This document shows positions 1-59,469 of a stretch of DNA of 64,000 nt, piece by piece. Position numbers and translations under genes: made by a program. The notes under the pieces were generated by a model. The model worked only from the letters and a program-made list of their open reading frames with translations. It was not told the origin of the DNA and made no database searches. Positions within the stretch are counted from its first letter, which is position 1. Each line of letters starts with the position of its first letter. The stretch covers positions 18,741,403-18,805,402 of the forward strand of contig OY747702.1 of assembly GCA_963556495.2 (NCBI GenBank). The letters run 5' to 3'. This DNA comes from Valencia hispanica. Taxonomy: Eukaryota > Chordata > Actinopteri > Cyprinodontiformes > Valenciidae.

Positions 1-114
1 ATTTTAGCTTAAGTTAATAGGATAAAATATAAAACATTAGTTAGAATATTGTTAAGTAGATTTTTAAAACTGGTTGGTATTTCATTTATTTTAGTCTTTT
101 AGATGTTAAAAGTA

Positions 115-551
115 CAGTAGACCACCGGTCCGTGGGGTTGGGGATCAAAGCTACCCACAAATAGCTAAAATCTGAAAATTCTTGAGACATTCTCTAAAAA
201 TATTTATAACTGCCTATTTCAATTATTCAAACATCAAATATACCGTGATATGCATTAATATGTACAGTGGAAACCGTCTCAGCACTGCCGCAGTAGCTAA
301 CGTCTACAGTCTTCTTTATTTTTGCTCTTGGGAGTACAGCCAATTACTGCCAAGAAAAAAAAAAGGTATCCTATTCCTAGATTGGCTGCTTTGCAAACAC
401 CAGCCAATGGTTTGTCAAGTAGCATTGTGTTAAGGTATTTCAGCTTTCCAAGCTGCATTTTCTTTTGAATATTTTAGATATGCTCTAAGAAAAAAAATCA
501 TGAATAGTTGAATCCACGAATGCTTAACTGCAGATAGGCAGGCGTCCACTG
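115..551. mobile_element. Pogo/Tigger-like MITE flanked by TA
   Basis: Begins CAGTAGACCACCGG and ends GGCGTCCACTG, flanked by TA at 113-114 and 552-553. The terminal CAGTRGAC match and the internal text (caaatagctaaaatctg ... gaatccacgaatg) resemble the short Tigger-type repeats that begin CAGTGGACCC. Inverted-repeat similarity beyond the first eight bases is weak, so the class is tentative. It has no coding capacity. Confidence 0.5.
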
Positions 552-1489
552 TACATAATTTCTTCCCTGAAATGTTGATTAAATCTATGTAAAAAAAAAA
601 ACTGTTTTCAAATAACGAAATGTTTTATTTCCTGAAGTCTCGCAGTTTGTTTTTTAACTGTAATATGAAGTCTCAGGGAACAATCTGGTAATTCACACAT
701 AATAACTTTAATCAGCTTTGTAACCCAATAAAGTGAGCTTTTTTTAGCGAGAATAATTACTATAGCCATGTATAATTCTTTGCAAAAAATGTAACAGATC
801 TTCTATTGATTAACAATACTGACACTTATGAACAACATAATTTTCAGTTGAGCACTTTTTTTCAGTGTGAAAGCACTGGCTATGTACATTCTTGATTTTA
901 GTATACACACGCATACAAACTACAGTTGGAGCACACCAGAGTTGGAAACCACAGGAGGTTTCTTCTCTAAAGGGGAGTGCCAGAGTCAACAAGGCCTCTC
1001 TTTCACAATATGTAAACGGTAGTATATCCGAGGTAAACCATGGGGGGGAACTCAAATGGCAACCGGAGAACTCATGATTTGAGTCATGAAGAGGATCGTT
1101 CACTGGCAACCCTTCAGTCTTCCATCTTTGTAGTTCAGTGGTTTTTAAACACAGTCCCAAATGATTGAACAGTGTTGAAAAAGTAAATGGCAGATTGTCA
1201 GTCCATCGGTCAGTCAGTCAGTCAGGATACAAAAAGCAAAGCCACAGCCAAACCACACCGCTTGTGCCACTGTTAGAAATCGGAGAAACTGGACGATAAT
1301 AATAAAATACCATCATTTTGTCACAATTAAAGGCATTTGGAAGTTTTTCTTTCCCCCCTCATTCTCTCTTCTTGTTCTCCGTAGTTACCGTCTTCTTTTT
1401 TCAGTAAAGTATAGAAACAGTAGAACAAATCAGAGCAGAGTAGAAACAGGCAGTCTTTGGTGGGATGGGGGGCTGTTTGTGTGTCTCTG
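552..1489 (-). other. tenm1: tenm1 3' untranslated region and downstream flank
   Basis: Sequence immediately 3' of the tenm1 stop. It has no supportable open frame on either strand. A candidate polyadenylation hexamer on the coding strand (AATAAA) occurs near 620-628, inside GGAAATAAAACA, but other copies exist and the true cleavage site cannot be chosen. Short CAGT repeats occur near 1205-1225. The MITE at 115-551 lies just beyond. Confidence 0.45.
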
Positions 1490-47245
<45,756 letters not shown>

Positions 47246-49179
47246 CTGCGTGGGCGAGAGAAAGACAGGATGAGCCTCTGGAGATGATGGGAGGGATGGG
47301 AAAACCACAAAAAAAAAAAAACATAGCACGGGAGTAGGAGCAAGAGACTCGAAAAGGAGGAGTGTGGAGGATAGTTGAGAGAAGCAAAGAGGAGAGCGAA
47401 GAGGGCTTCCAACTCGGTTAGTCATTCAGCTCGGCAAGCGGCTGTCTTATCAAAGGCTCTGCACCACAGAAATGTAATTATATTTCCATTCCAGAGCCCA
47501 CTAAAGGGATTAGAACAATGCAACAGGAGGAAGAAGTTATTTGTCACATTAGATGTGAGCGGGGTGCCGCAGTGAACTTTTGACATTTGACGCCTGTGCA
47601 AATGTGCATTATAAATGGGCATCCACTCCTCAAACACACGCGCACACACCGATGTATGCATGTGTTCGCATGTTTACCTTTACTAGCACACCCCCGTACG
47701 GACACAGGCTACGCAAGTATGTATTGCTATGGGAAGCGTATACTTGAACTCTCCTTGCAGAGGAGCACGGCAGTATGTGGAGAGCAAAGAAAGAGGAAAA
47801 GAAGTAAATCCAGGTATTAAAGGTCAGGGCAGACTATGAATCATCTGTTATGGATGAGAAGTGACCTTCATTCCCGCCTCATCTCCATGCAGAGAATAGC
47901 CCTTTGACTCAACTCCTCCACAATAAGACTCCACGACTCAACCCTCACCTCTTCTATATCGCAAGCAGCCAATTCCCTGGGATTGCTTTCACTTAGCATC
48001 TGTGACAATAAGCCATATTTTAGATTTCCTTCCTTCCATCTCAAGCTCAATCACTTCATTTACAAACACATTTTGTTTATGGCTCATCATTAGGTCGTGT
48101 CAGATTTATGTGTAGATTTCTTTGTCTCAAGCATGCCTCAAAGGGCTTTATGGCAACAAAACCTATAAAAGAAAATCAATCAATGTAAATAGAGTGCAGC
48201 CTGAAACCAAAACAATTAAATGGTACAGGGAGGCATGATGGAAGGTTAAAAACAGATTCATACAGAAATCCATTAGCTGCTTAATTGAGCAATTATTTAT
48301 TTGTTTTGCCTTCTTCCTGAATTAATTTGATGATTGGCCAAAACATGTTGGCAGATTTGGTCTGGTGACACATTCAGCAGACAGTTAATTCATTTATTGT
48401 GGTTCACTTAATACATTTATATTCAGAATCCCCAGTTAAAACAGTCAAACAGCATCTTATGAAACCAAATAACAAGGAAACAACGTTAAAACCCAACACA
48501 GAGCTGATGGAACTGATGTGGAATCAGGTGCTATTAATGTGATATTTACCCCAACCCTATGACAGAGCATGTCTTAAAAAAATAGCTGAGTGTGGATATC
48601 AAAGGTAAAAAAATATATATGTATATTTTTTATTATTATTTAGTTTATAGACATAATAGCTGTATTCAATCATTGGGAAAACTTCACAAATGTATTGTTT
48701 CAGTCCACTATCCAGCCAGGAAAGACTGACCTTGCAGTGTGATCAGCTTCCTCAATAGGAAAATGAACATGTTATTGCTAACAGTTTTTTAACCAAACAC
48801 TAAAAATAGTCTTTATAGTTAATATCTTAATTAGGACTTCCTTTAACTTAGACCTGGACTTAGACCTTTGTCCATAGTATACTGTGGGCAACGGTGACGT
48901 ACAAGCCACTGGTCTCCAACGCCTTCCTAAGGATCCTCCCTGTTCCAATACTTACATAGCACTGAATGGGAAAAAATGGAAGCCATATTCCATCAGTCTG
49001 AAAATGTTTACACTCACAAACGTATTTACAAAAAAGTATTTACTTAATGTTACTGTCATGTTACTAACACAAACTTTGGATAAAGTTTGTATTAAAGTAT
49101 TGGGGAAAGGGGGAAGGGGGGAAAACGTGCGGTATGCACTTGTATTGAAAGTTAGATGAGATCAAAAGCATCTGTCTTC

Positions 49180-49690
49180 ACACAGACTCTAAATTGGATT
49201 TAGGTCTGAACTTTGATGGGACAATCCTAACATAAGAATATGCTTTGATCTAAACCATCATATTGTAGCTCTGGCTGTATCTTTAGGATCATTGTCCTTC
49301 TGTAAGGTTAACCTTTGACCCTGTCTCAAGTCAAGTTTTTCTCTGCCACTGTTGAAAATGATGCATGCCCACAGATTGATGTTGCCACCACCACATTTCA
49401 CACTAGGAATAACAGGTTCAGGGTCAGATGCATCTAATACGGTGTCATCTGAAGGCAATCCATTGTGCCGGATTGCATTTAGGGCTATCAGATCAAAGAA
49501 GAAAAAGCTTAATACACACACACACAACACTGTTCAGATTTTATTGGTCAAAAAATGGTTAAAACCCTTTTTTCCCCTCTTCACATTTATGCACCACTTT
49601 CTTTTGATCTGTCATTAAAAATATCTAACTTAAACAAACTACTGTTTGTAGTTGTAGCTTGATCAAATGTGAAAAAGATGAAAGGGAGTG
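49180..49690 (-). mobile_element. Degraded Tc1-like relic
   Basis: Reverse-oriented landmarks in order: taggtctgaactttgatggg, ccatcatattgtagctctgg, ttgtccttctgtaaggttaa, gttgccaccaccacatttca. No frame survives. Confidence 0.6.
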
Positions 49691-52600
49691 CACACTATCA
49701 CAATACACTCAACAGGTACAATCCCTAGTGGGCACAGGTGTGTTCACGTTTAGGGCCCTTCCTTGCATGCCACATGTGATCTGTGTGAAGCTCTGGGCTT
49801 CATAGTGAAGGTCCACCATCTAATGTCACAGATAGGTCCCTCGTTTATATAATCTATTTGTGACCCTGACCCTGCTTGGACAACATATCAGTATACAGAA
49901 CATTTTTTTGTGTTTTTCCTGATACTTTTCTAGTTCTAGCTGTTTTTTCTTTCTTTTTGATCCACAGAAGATCATTTTGTGTCCTTATTCTGAACCAGCA
50001 GAAGTCCTTGTTGCAGGTCGTACAAGTGTCTCATCCTCTTGGCTATGAAATAAACTTTCTTCTCAAAAAGATTTTCCTCAACAAGTACACTCGTATGCAC
50101 ACACATACACAAAAGTGTGCACATACAAACACACACCGCCACCACCACTGGATTCGCGAACGTCCTCGCACTTAGCAACCCTGGGACGACCCTGCGAGTC
50201 ATAAATTGTACAGGTGAAGTGGCGCTACAGACGGGAGGTGGGCAGGGGGGAGGGCCAGGGTCACTGTGTTTCCTCCAGAGGCCAGGAGGTGAACTGCAGA
50301 TCTCTCCCTGCTGGCCCCTTCATCATTCCTCTGACACAGACAGATTACACCGCCCAAACAGCATCACCCTCCCCTCAAACAGCACCTTTCCTCTCCTTTG
50401 CCAGCTTCCCCCTGCTCTCCATCATACCTAACTGGATCTTCTCCTGCTCCTTTTTTTTCCCGGTGCCCTCTTCTCTTTTTTTTCCCGGTGCCCTCCTCTC
50501 TTTACATTATTTTTTGTCTCTCTAGCTTTTCTGTTGCTCTGCTCCCTGTATCTTCTGACTTCTAATCAAATCACTGACCTTCAACTCTTCGGCTATGTCT
50601 GAGCTCCGCTTTAATCTGTGCACCTGCTTTTTTTCCTCCTCGCTCATCTTCCGCTCCTCTCAACCTTGCTGTTACCCATCTTGTCACCTGGTATTATGCA
50701 GGAGGAAAGTCTTAAACCACAGTACCCCCTTAGCCTAATTAAGCCTAAAACGCAGTACTCCCCCCCAGTCCTCTCCCTATGTTTCTTTCTCTTTCCCATT
50801 CATTCCATCTCCTCGAGCTCCAATCCTAAACCTGTCCCTGATCTTAGAGCTCATAAATCCTGCACAAGGACAGAGGCAGACGGGACTCTCTCTTAATACT
50901 GATTTCCCCCTCTCTCCCCGCACTGTCCCTGAATATCTGCTCACCCACTTCCATTGACGTCTTGCCTAAATTCCCTTCATCCCACCCTTCTCCTCATTGT
51001 TTGTCGTTTTTGTGACATCCTTAGTTTCAGCACGCCGTCTGTTTACACCAGAATGGCTCTGAATAGCTGCCAATCTATTTAGAACAATAAATACAGGACC
51101 AGACTGACTCGTTGCACAGCCACAACAATGAAGAAAGATCACTATTATTGCTTTGTGTGGGGATTTACACCAGTTTATGTGTTGCTTAAGAGTATTCCAC
51201 AATGTTTATCAAAAAGGCGGTAGATTAGTCCACATTCTTTTTGTCGGGGGCTGGATTCCCTGCTGCCGCGGATAAAGATGTGTTCTGCATTAGGGGAATT
51301 TACAGCCTCTTTCTATATCCAAAAGGATACTCAGAAGACATCAGAGGATTTACTGTTTCTCCCTGAGTGAACCAGACTCTCAGATGTTCATGTTTAGGCA
51401 GACATACAAGGAGTGGAGTAATTGAGATAAATCTGAGCTCCGGAGGGGGACGGACATTCAGCTGAATTCAGAGCTGGACTTTAGAGTTAGAAGTGAATTA
51501 GATGGTGGTGAGCTTACCTTGGAGAAATAGAGCAAAGTGAAGAAGAATGACAAAATATCTTAGGAAGAAATGCCAACAAGTTTGGGAAAGAGAAAAAAAA
51601 AGGTGCAGATAAGACAGAGGCACGATGACGAATTGTGTAAATTAAAAGTCTCTCACTCGTTTTTTCAATAAATCTGCTGTGATCTCTGGCCTAAATCATG
51701 TCTTGTGAGTCGTTTCCTGTGAAAAACTATGCTATCTCGCTCCTGTTTCAGTAAGAAAAAGTCTCGCCTCTGATTGGCTAACAATGCGACTCTTATGCTG
51801 CCTTTGAACAAATAACGAAGTTAACTTACTTCGCTGGTGCTGTTCCAAGACAAATTCCAACAGTTTCATACTCATTTTTCTTAGGTTAAAAAAAAGCAAT
51901 GTTGATGTGCTATGCCCACGAATAACACAAGCCTGAACATGTTACGCCATGTTGTGGAGTTGCCAACGGTTAGCTACTATTAGCAGAATTGCAGACGGTT
52001 AGCTTCTACTGGCAGACAAGCTACTGTTCTCTCTTGACAGCAAAATCAATACAGCCTTCCCGTGGGAGGTCACAAGCCAAGGTAGGCGAGACCATGAATA
52101 CTAATTTTCCCAGTGACGTAGAAGAGATTGGCTTTTTCTGACTCGCTCGTTTTGCCGTCTGTTTTCTTTCTGTGGCTAATGCAGGCAATGGGGGATGGAG
52201 AAAATGTTCACGTGCAGCATGCATATGCAGCTCAGAGAGACCGATCGTAATTCAAAAAGAACAAGTATTACATTATTTCTCAGTGAATGAGACCTTTAAC
52301 TATACAGACCCATCCCTCTCCGTCAAAGGGATCTCTTTGCTCTGTGTCCCTGTCAAAAGAATAGCAGTCGTAATGACCCCCTGTAGCATTGCAATCCAAT
52401 CCAATCTGATTAATGCCTTAAAGAGGGCTCCCGGAGAATGTCTTGTTGTCTTGATTACAGATATTTGAAGAGAAGGAGCCACAAGAGAGTTCCTGTGGAG
52501 AAAGGTGAGGAAAGGTGGAAGGTAGGAAACAGGACGAGGTGAAAAAGACTAATTATAACCTAAGCAGTGGATTTATGTCTCACTAAGCAGCAACAGTAGA

Positions 52601-52859
52601 CAGCCCCGTGGCATTCAGTAGCATCAGCATGTGGTGTGTTGTGAGCATTGACTGCCAACACCTGAAGATCAAGACTGCAGGAAGTCAGCTGTTTGGTATT
52701 ACTATCACCTTTGAAACAGTGACAGAAACACTGTCAAAGTAGCTGCTGCTATAGATTCAGCACGAAGAAGACTTGTCAAAACACGCCAAGTTCCCTTAGA
52801 TAGTCAGAACAACTACTGCAAAAAACGTGCAATACATTTACATATAGTCCTCATGGGCA

Positions 52860-53530
52860 TCATTGATATAATTTTGGACCTTGAAGGATCTTTTTTTAAT
52901 AATTATGTTATAGCTTTGACATCCATGCGTTTCTTTCTTCATTCCACAAAGGGCAAAAATTACATGTGACGGGTCAAATACATAGGCTTCAGAAGGTTTC
53001 GTCTTTACCTCGCACTTTTTGTAGGCATCAATGAGCTTCTGGTAAAATTCTGGCTGGATATTTGACCTTTTCTTGACAGAATTACTTTTTAATTATTTTT
53101 TTTGTTTTTTTTGGCACAGCTGTAAAACTGCTTCAACAATTCTCAAAAGGTTCTCGTGTTCGGATACCAGACATGCTCCAAGTTTTTACCGGCTAGTTTG
53201 AATTGGAGTTGAAGACTTTGGTAGTAGTTCTCCTCCTTTTATTTATCCATCCAACTTGTGCAATGAACCAGTATGGATAGCAGGGACACAAATCCCAAAT
53301 GAGAATGCAACCGTCGTGCTTGACAGTTTGTAATCTGTTCTTAAGCTTGAAAGCCTCACCTTGACTTCTTATTGTGGCCAAATAGCTCAATCTTGGTCCC
53401 ATTTACCCATAAATCTTTTTCTAGAAGACATTTGGTTTGTCAATATGGACAGCTGCAAATTTAAGTCATGTTTGTGGGGGCAGAACTGCTTTCCTGATCA
53501 GCACCTTCTCAGTATAAAGCCATATATTCA
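52860..53530 (-). mobile_element. Degraded Tc1-like relic
   Basis: Reverse-oriented text with gagcttctggtaaaattctg, gaccttttcttgacagaatt, gagaatgcaaccgtcgtgct and tggccaaatagctcaatctt, the last being the common Tc1 'FG...TKIELFG' region. No frame survives. Confidence 0.55.
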
Positions 53531-53580
53531 GAACGTTTGAATATTATTTATCCATTTATTTCAGTTACTCAGTTTACTAA

Positions 53581-53735
53581 CTGCTGCGATGTACTGGCGG
53601 CCTGTCCAGGGTGTACTCCACCTCTCGCCTGATGGCCGCTGGAGATAGGCACCAACACCCCCCAACCTCCCACCCCCATCCTCCGCAACTCTGCAAAGTC
53701 TAGACGGCATAGATAATGGATGGATAGATTTTACG
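53581..53735 (+). mobile_element. SINE/LINE tail fragment
   Basis: Carries the widespread teleost tail cggcctgtccagggtgtact ... gctggagataggcacc and ends in an (ATGG)n-type run (ataatggatgga). Only the 3' end is present, so I cannot say which element it came from. Confidence 0.6.
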
Positions 53736-55335
53736 TACTGAAACACATTTTATAGTTTAATTACACACACACAGACTGATCTTTTCAAGGTTTTCTTTCT
53801 GTTTATTATGAGGATTTTGCGCTTAAAGCTAATGACAAAACAGAACATGTAAGATTAGAATATTACATCAGACCACTAAAAACATTTTAGTACAAAAATC
53901 TGGGCTAAATGAAAAGTATGTTGAATACCTGCTTAAAGTTTACCTAAATAATAATATGCAATTTTATTCCAACACATCCAACAGCTTTTGGAATGGACAA
54001 AGCAGTGAGACTAACTTTCAAATATATACTCCCCTATTCAGGGGCGTCACCATTAATCTTAAAAGAGGGGGACTCATTTTTCAGAAGTCAATTGTGTGAT
54101 TAATCATCTTCTCGCATTCCATCCTCAGTGGGAAAATAATCATTTAAATCAATGTTGCACGATGAGTGTGCTGGCTTAGTTAACAGCAATATTAATACTG
54201 GTTCAAAGACAGTTATTAATTATAATTATGACTATTAATAAAATGAATAGTTACAAGGCACCACCTGCTCAGCAGAAACAAATAATTAAGCTCATATGTT
54301 CAATCTGAAAAGATTTAACAACTAAAGGTCAAAGAATGAAGGTTCGGGTTCGCGCATTATTCACAATAAATAACATAGAGTGATGACTGATCACCTCTTC
54401 AGAATGCAAGTGTTTTACAAGTTATCAATCTGACTGACATCAATCGATTTAGCAGAACAAACACTATAATCTAGTTTTATAGATTAATTATCAACAAAAT
54501 ATCTGGTGTGAAGGGAGATGGCTAAAGGTTCTAAAGAATAATAAACAAAGGAAGGTTCAGGATGGCTGATCCTGCTGCGCTACCTATTAAAATGTAGACA
54601 AAACATATTTTGGACTGGGAATGAGACTAATTCTGAAACATGAGTTATAACCCTGTCCTGATACCTGCCTGGTTTCTCCCAGCAATGGATCTCTTTTTCA
54701 TCCATGCTGCAGACCTTTGGTCTTATGTCTCCTTCCAGATTCTGGTGTTCTTTCCACCTGTGCAGCCCCTTCCTGACATTAATAACCGCTATTATAATTG
54801 TTAATTAATTTTACCTGCATGCAACAGCATAACTCAACTTACATCTTGTTTGGAAAAAAACTGCACGCCTTTTGCTGCCTCTGGCTGGTGGTTTGCTGAA
54901 CATCCTGCTCTGCTCTGCAGCGCCTGTGGAGAACCACTGATGCCCCGCACATGTGTACACTTAAGGTGCGTTTAAAGACATCTCGGAAAAATATGTTACT
55001 GCATATTAACGGACTAAATGGCTGGAACGACAGAAAAGAACATGCGGTGGACAGAGGGCACCGAAATGCAGGAAGTGCAGGGGACATGTCCAGCGCGTAC
55101 CCCGCGTCTGTTACGGCCATGCCCCTACTATTGGTGAGAAGAGCGGTTAAATATTTAGCAAAAATCGACAGGGTCTGGTTGACAGCTACCAAAAGCATTT
55201 GGTTTGAATGCAGTTTGCTTAGGGACATTTATCCAAATATTAGTTGGAGTGGATGCATATGTTTGAGCCTGTATATATATATTTCTTACCATAAGAGAAA
55301 AACCACTATGAATTCCAACTTATGCCCATAGTTCT

Positions 55336-55359
55336 TTTTTTAAAAAGCTTTTTAAAAAA
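55336..55359. repeat. 24-bp perfect A/T palindrome
   Basis: T6A5-GC-T5A6 arranged so the sequence equals its reverse complement. Confidence 0.9.
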
Positions 55360-55430
55360 GTACACTGATTTGTAAAGTTTGCTGTATGATCATTCCGCCC
55401 TAGAACCGAGGGCTTCAAACGCATAATTAA

Positions 55431-56142
55431 AGCGACACTATGTAAGTTTTGCTCTCGGGGTCCCCCTACAGTTGGGAAAAAGGTATTGTTTTCTACTACT
55501 GTCGTAAAATCTGTTATGGTTACACCAGGGGATTCACGTGCATTGACAAGCAATACCTTCTAACGTTACAGATTTTCACATCTTGGGCAGCCTTCGTTGC
55601 GTGTCAAATGTTTTCATCCCAGGTACATTTTCTATATTTCAGCATGTCATATGTATGGCAGCGTAGAGCTGTCAGCCATATAATAAAGAAATTAGACCAT
55701 ATTGTGTTATAATGTGATAGTTTATTGTAAAAACGTGAAGAGTATCACGTTATAACATGCCGGCGTACATATGAATACAATTTCATGTATTTCTTTTCTT
55801 CAAACGCCAAAAGATCGTTTGGCTCACATTTACAAGTCAGCGTCATTATAGCAGCCTATTGGCTAATGTTTTTTTTTTTTAGGTTTTGTGGCCACAGGGG
55901 CCTTTATTTGACAGTGATAAGGGGGGCGGAAGTGAGGTATGCCGTAAAGCAGCAGTCGAATATTGCTGTTGTTTTTGTGCACAGGTTACTACCCGCACCC
56001 CGAAGTTACCTAGTGCCAGTAAAAGCGATACAGACCCCGTCAGGCTATGGAATGCGTGTCATTCAACCCATTGTAAGTCGATGTACCATTACAAGGGTCT
56101 TGGAAATATATTATGAAAGTTTAAAAACGACATAGTGTTGCT
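55431..56142. mobile_element. TTAA-flanked MITE, second type
   Basis: 712 bp, starting AGCGACACTATGTAAG and ending CATAGTGTTGCT (12 of 13 paired), flanked by TTAA at 55427-55430 and 56143-56146. Its ends differ from the MITE at 18287. An internal T-run and the text gggcctttatttgacagtg resemble the SINE tail at 62850. No intact frame. Confidence 0.8.
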
Positions 56143-59100
56143 TTAAAAGACAACAGTCAACCCATCCTAAGTGTATTTAAACCTCTCGCTGGTGCTGTAT
56201 TCTGCTGAAACAAAAATATTTACAACAGAAAAAAAAAATCAAGGTAAGTTTCTGCCTGGAAACCTCCATACGCCCACACAACATGCACACACCTAAGGTA
56301 AGTCATTCAATCTGCCCTCCCATATCCCCAGGGCCAGTGGGCGATAATGATACACTCTGACGTATTATTACAGCATCTAAATGATCCCAGCAGTGCTGAT
56401 TATGGCCAACGGCAATTCTGCACTAAAATACTGTGTGTGACTGACAAGTGAATGTAGACAGATGGACTGTTTCACCTGCACAACTGACCACAGAGAGCCA
56501 CTCTGGCCATAAATAAAGTCAAACATATTAGCTGGGGAGAGCCTGGAGGGTTCACTGACTGCTGCAGTCCAGTCGTAAGTGAGGCTGACTAACACATTGT
56601 TTCAGCCTTTGCCTGCTCAGGTGGTTTACTGTTCACTTTCATCATATCCTTCTGACAATGCTTAGGAAAGTAAATGTGTGAATCTGCGAGAGAGTGCGTG
56701 CATATCAACTTGTGCAAACCCGGGAGTCTACCGGCGAATAGGTGCATGCAGGCATGCACGCAATGAGGCAACTTGGCACACGATAAGGCCTGGCAGTTAA
56801 TCACATTGTGCACATATGCAAATACGGGGCGGATAAATCAGAGCAGTTTGCAGATGAGAAATTCTAACACCCACCCACGTGCGCACATATATGCACAACT
56901 TTTGTGAAGACTGTGAGGTCGCCTGTGGGCACGGAGGAGGGGGAAATAAACCTGCTCACTCAGTCTGGGAGCAAAACACTACCGTGCACCACACAGACTT
57001 TGTGTGCCAACAGAATGCACTGAATCAACACCTTCACAAAAAAAAAATATATATATATATAAATAATCCTGAGCAATAGGCTTGTGCTGCAATCAATCAC
57101 TCACCGATTGTGCAGCAAACATTTGTCTGTGATCTATGATATTCAGTTTTACTACCTGCTTCGCTATAATAGATGTGTGGTGTCCGATCATTTTTATTTT
57201 TACCTAATCAAACACTTATCACCAACAAATAGAAAACACCACAAGTATGCACAGTATTTCTGCCATGAGAAACACAAATGTTTAAGCAGAAATAATTCAT
57301 GCGTCCTGCAATTAATTATTCATTTACGCCCCACAGAACAGACAGTGCATTTGTAATTAGGTCTGATTCAGACACTGGCTCATTTAATTACCAACCAGTA
57401 TAAGTTTGTTAACATATTAACCCCCATTAATTAATTATTGATAGCAGTTTTTCTTTCCTTTTTTGGCTTCTATAGCTTCATTCGACACATGTATGGCAAG
57501 GCAAGAAGAAAACAAGATTTAGTAACAGTCGCATGATAATTTCTGAGCAGTAGACATATTTTTTAGAAAAGATGCGATTTGGCAGTAATTGCCATGTTTG
57601 ATAGCGAAGAAAGATCCAAAGCAATCACAGAGGCGGCAGACAAACTCAATTATAGAACCTACTGAAAAGCTTTGGGCTGGAAAGCTCTGTGAAAGGCTGA
57701 GAGGGTTTGGATCACTGCAGAGCTACAGCGTCTACAGATTAGGTTGCACTGTTTAGAACATCACACAAATGCACGGAGGTCTATCAAAAGAGGCTTTTTT
57801 CCCTCCTTTCAACCAAACCTCATCACAATAACAAACCAGTGAGGTGCTCTACCAGGAAAAAAAGAGTAAATGGGATCAGATGGGAGGAAACAAATGCTTT
57901 CAAGGCTGAAAGAGGGAATAGAGGGGGAAAAAATCCAACTGGATCTAATTAGGTCCTGCTTCCGCTCCTCCTACAGTTTCCAAAAGACATCCCAACGAGG
58001 CAGCTCCCATATGCTCATCACTGATTTTTGGATTTGGATCATTTCATAAAAAAATAAAGAAATAAAGAACTGTACACTTGAGGTGCAGCAGCTGAAACTT
58101 GTGCCCAAGCATTACTACCTCTGTTTTCTTATCCCCGTAGGATCAGCTGCTCCTATTCTCCCAGAGGGAACATAAGTGTGGCTGAACTGAGCCAGCATCT
58201 AACATTTACCTGAATTGGCTTTTTGTACATTTAAAAAATAAACAAACTCAAAAACAATAGAGACACACCAGACCTGGGCGATTTTAAGTGTAATCTTTGT
58301 TGAGTGGTGACTGGAAAAATCGGAACTTTTTCCCAACCGTTGAGCGCACAGAAAGGTAACGATGACCACAATGCTCTATTCTGTGGATGCTGTCACAGAT
58401 TTAAGATGACCCAAGTTAGCTATTTTCACTATCATTTAAGTGTTCAAAACTATATCTAAAAAAGTATTTAAGCAAAATCTCCTCTTTTCTATCACATGTC
58501 TGTGGTTTATTCAGGCAGCAAGAGACCGAGAGAGAGCAGGACTTTTAGCAGACAGCAGTAAGGCTGAACATAGTGCATTTAGGTTTTTCTGTTTTATCAG
58601 TTTCACTTTCCGTCACTGACTCTCATGAAACAGGCTGGATTAGTAAATATTGACAGTCCCTTGGAAATCTCAGTGTCAGGGTAAGGATCTATAATCTCCT
58701 GGGGAAGAAAACACTATTTTGTAATGCTAACCAATTGTCAATCACCATCTTTGACTGGTATAGGTAGTTGGGAATCTCAGCTCTTTTTGTCATTTTTTAA
58801 AGGGAACCAATTACTACTCAAAAAGGAAATCTCTTTATGATCAATAAATGCAGAATATTAATCCCCACCATACTGCACCAAACACAACACTCTTCCGTGT
58901 GCATAAATGTTTGCTATTTTCAGAACTACTAAAATGTTTTAAATTAAGTCACAAAAGGCACAGACATGTAAGAAGCTATTTAAAAGAAAACTGTATTCTC
59001 TTTGGCTTGTTAGGTTCATTAAGGCTACAGTGTAACATAAGAGAGCTATAGTTTTACTGGATAGCATGAAGCCTTCCCAGAGTACAATAAAGTTGCTCTG

Positions 59101-59469
59101 TTTTGTCCTCTTGCACTTTACACCTCTGTCATAGACTGGTTGATTTGTAAATGCTGGCAACCTTTTAAAATCTCAGAGTTAATGGTCTACTTTGTCTAGG
59201 AATACCTCCAGAGACTCCTAGCTTTGTAATGCTAACTGCACCAATCACTACTGTAGGCTGCTTAAGATAATTTGAAATGTCAACTCCATGTAACTTTAGC
59301 TTTGATTCAATATCCCACAAAGCCAACCAAAACCAACTTTTTCATGCAAGAACATGACGTTTCTAGTAAAAAATAATAATAAAAAAATACCCAAACACAC
59401 ACACAGCGGGGCTAAAGTGTTTGGCAGCCACTGATTTGTGCAATTTTCAAGCCTAAAAAGATGAGAGGT

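Noticed and set aside
810..1160. 116-codon minus-strand open frame downstream of tenm1
   Set aside because: No recognisable domain and its composition is like the surrounding 3' region; probably within the 3' untranslated region.
49972..50215. Possible tenm1 exon near 50200 on the minus strand (AG followed by an open stretch)
   Set aside because: None of the three frames resembles the NHL blade expected upstream of exon w1.
51480..51560. Strong donor AAG/GTAAGC on the minus strand at about 51517
   Set aside because: The sequence before it has no teneurin similarity and no good acceptor at a suitable distance.
52300..52482. Acceptor-like TTTTGACAG followed by GTQSKEIP on the minus strand
   Set aside because: Superficially like the GTGxQCLPF blade, but it lacks the Cys-Gly-Asp-Gly motif and meets a stop within about 17 codons.
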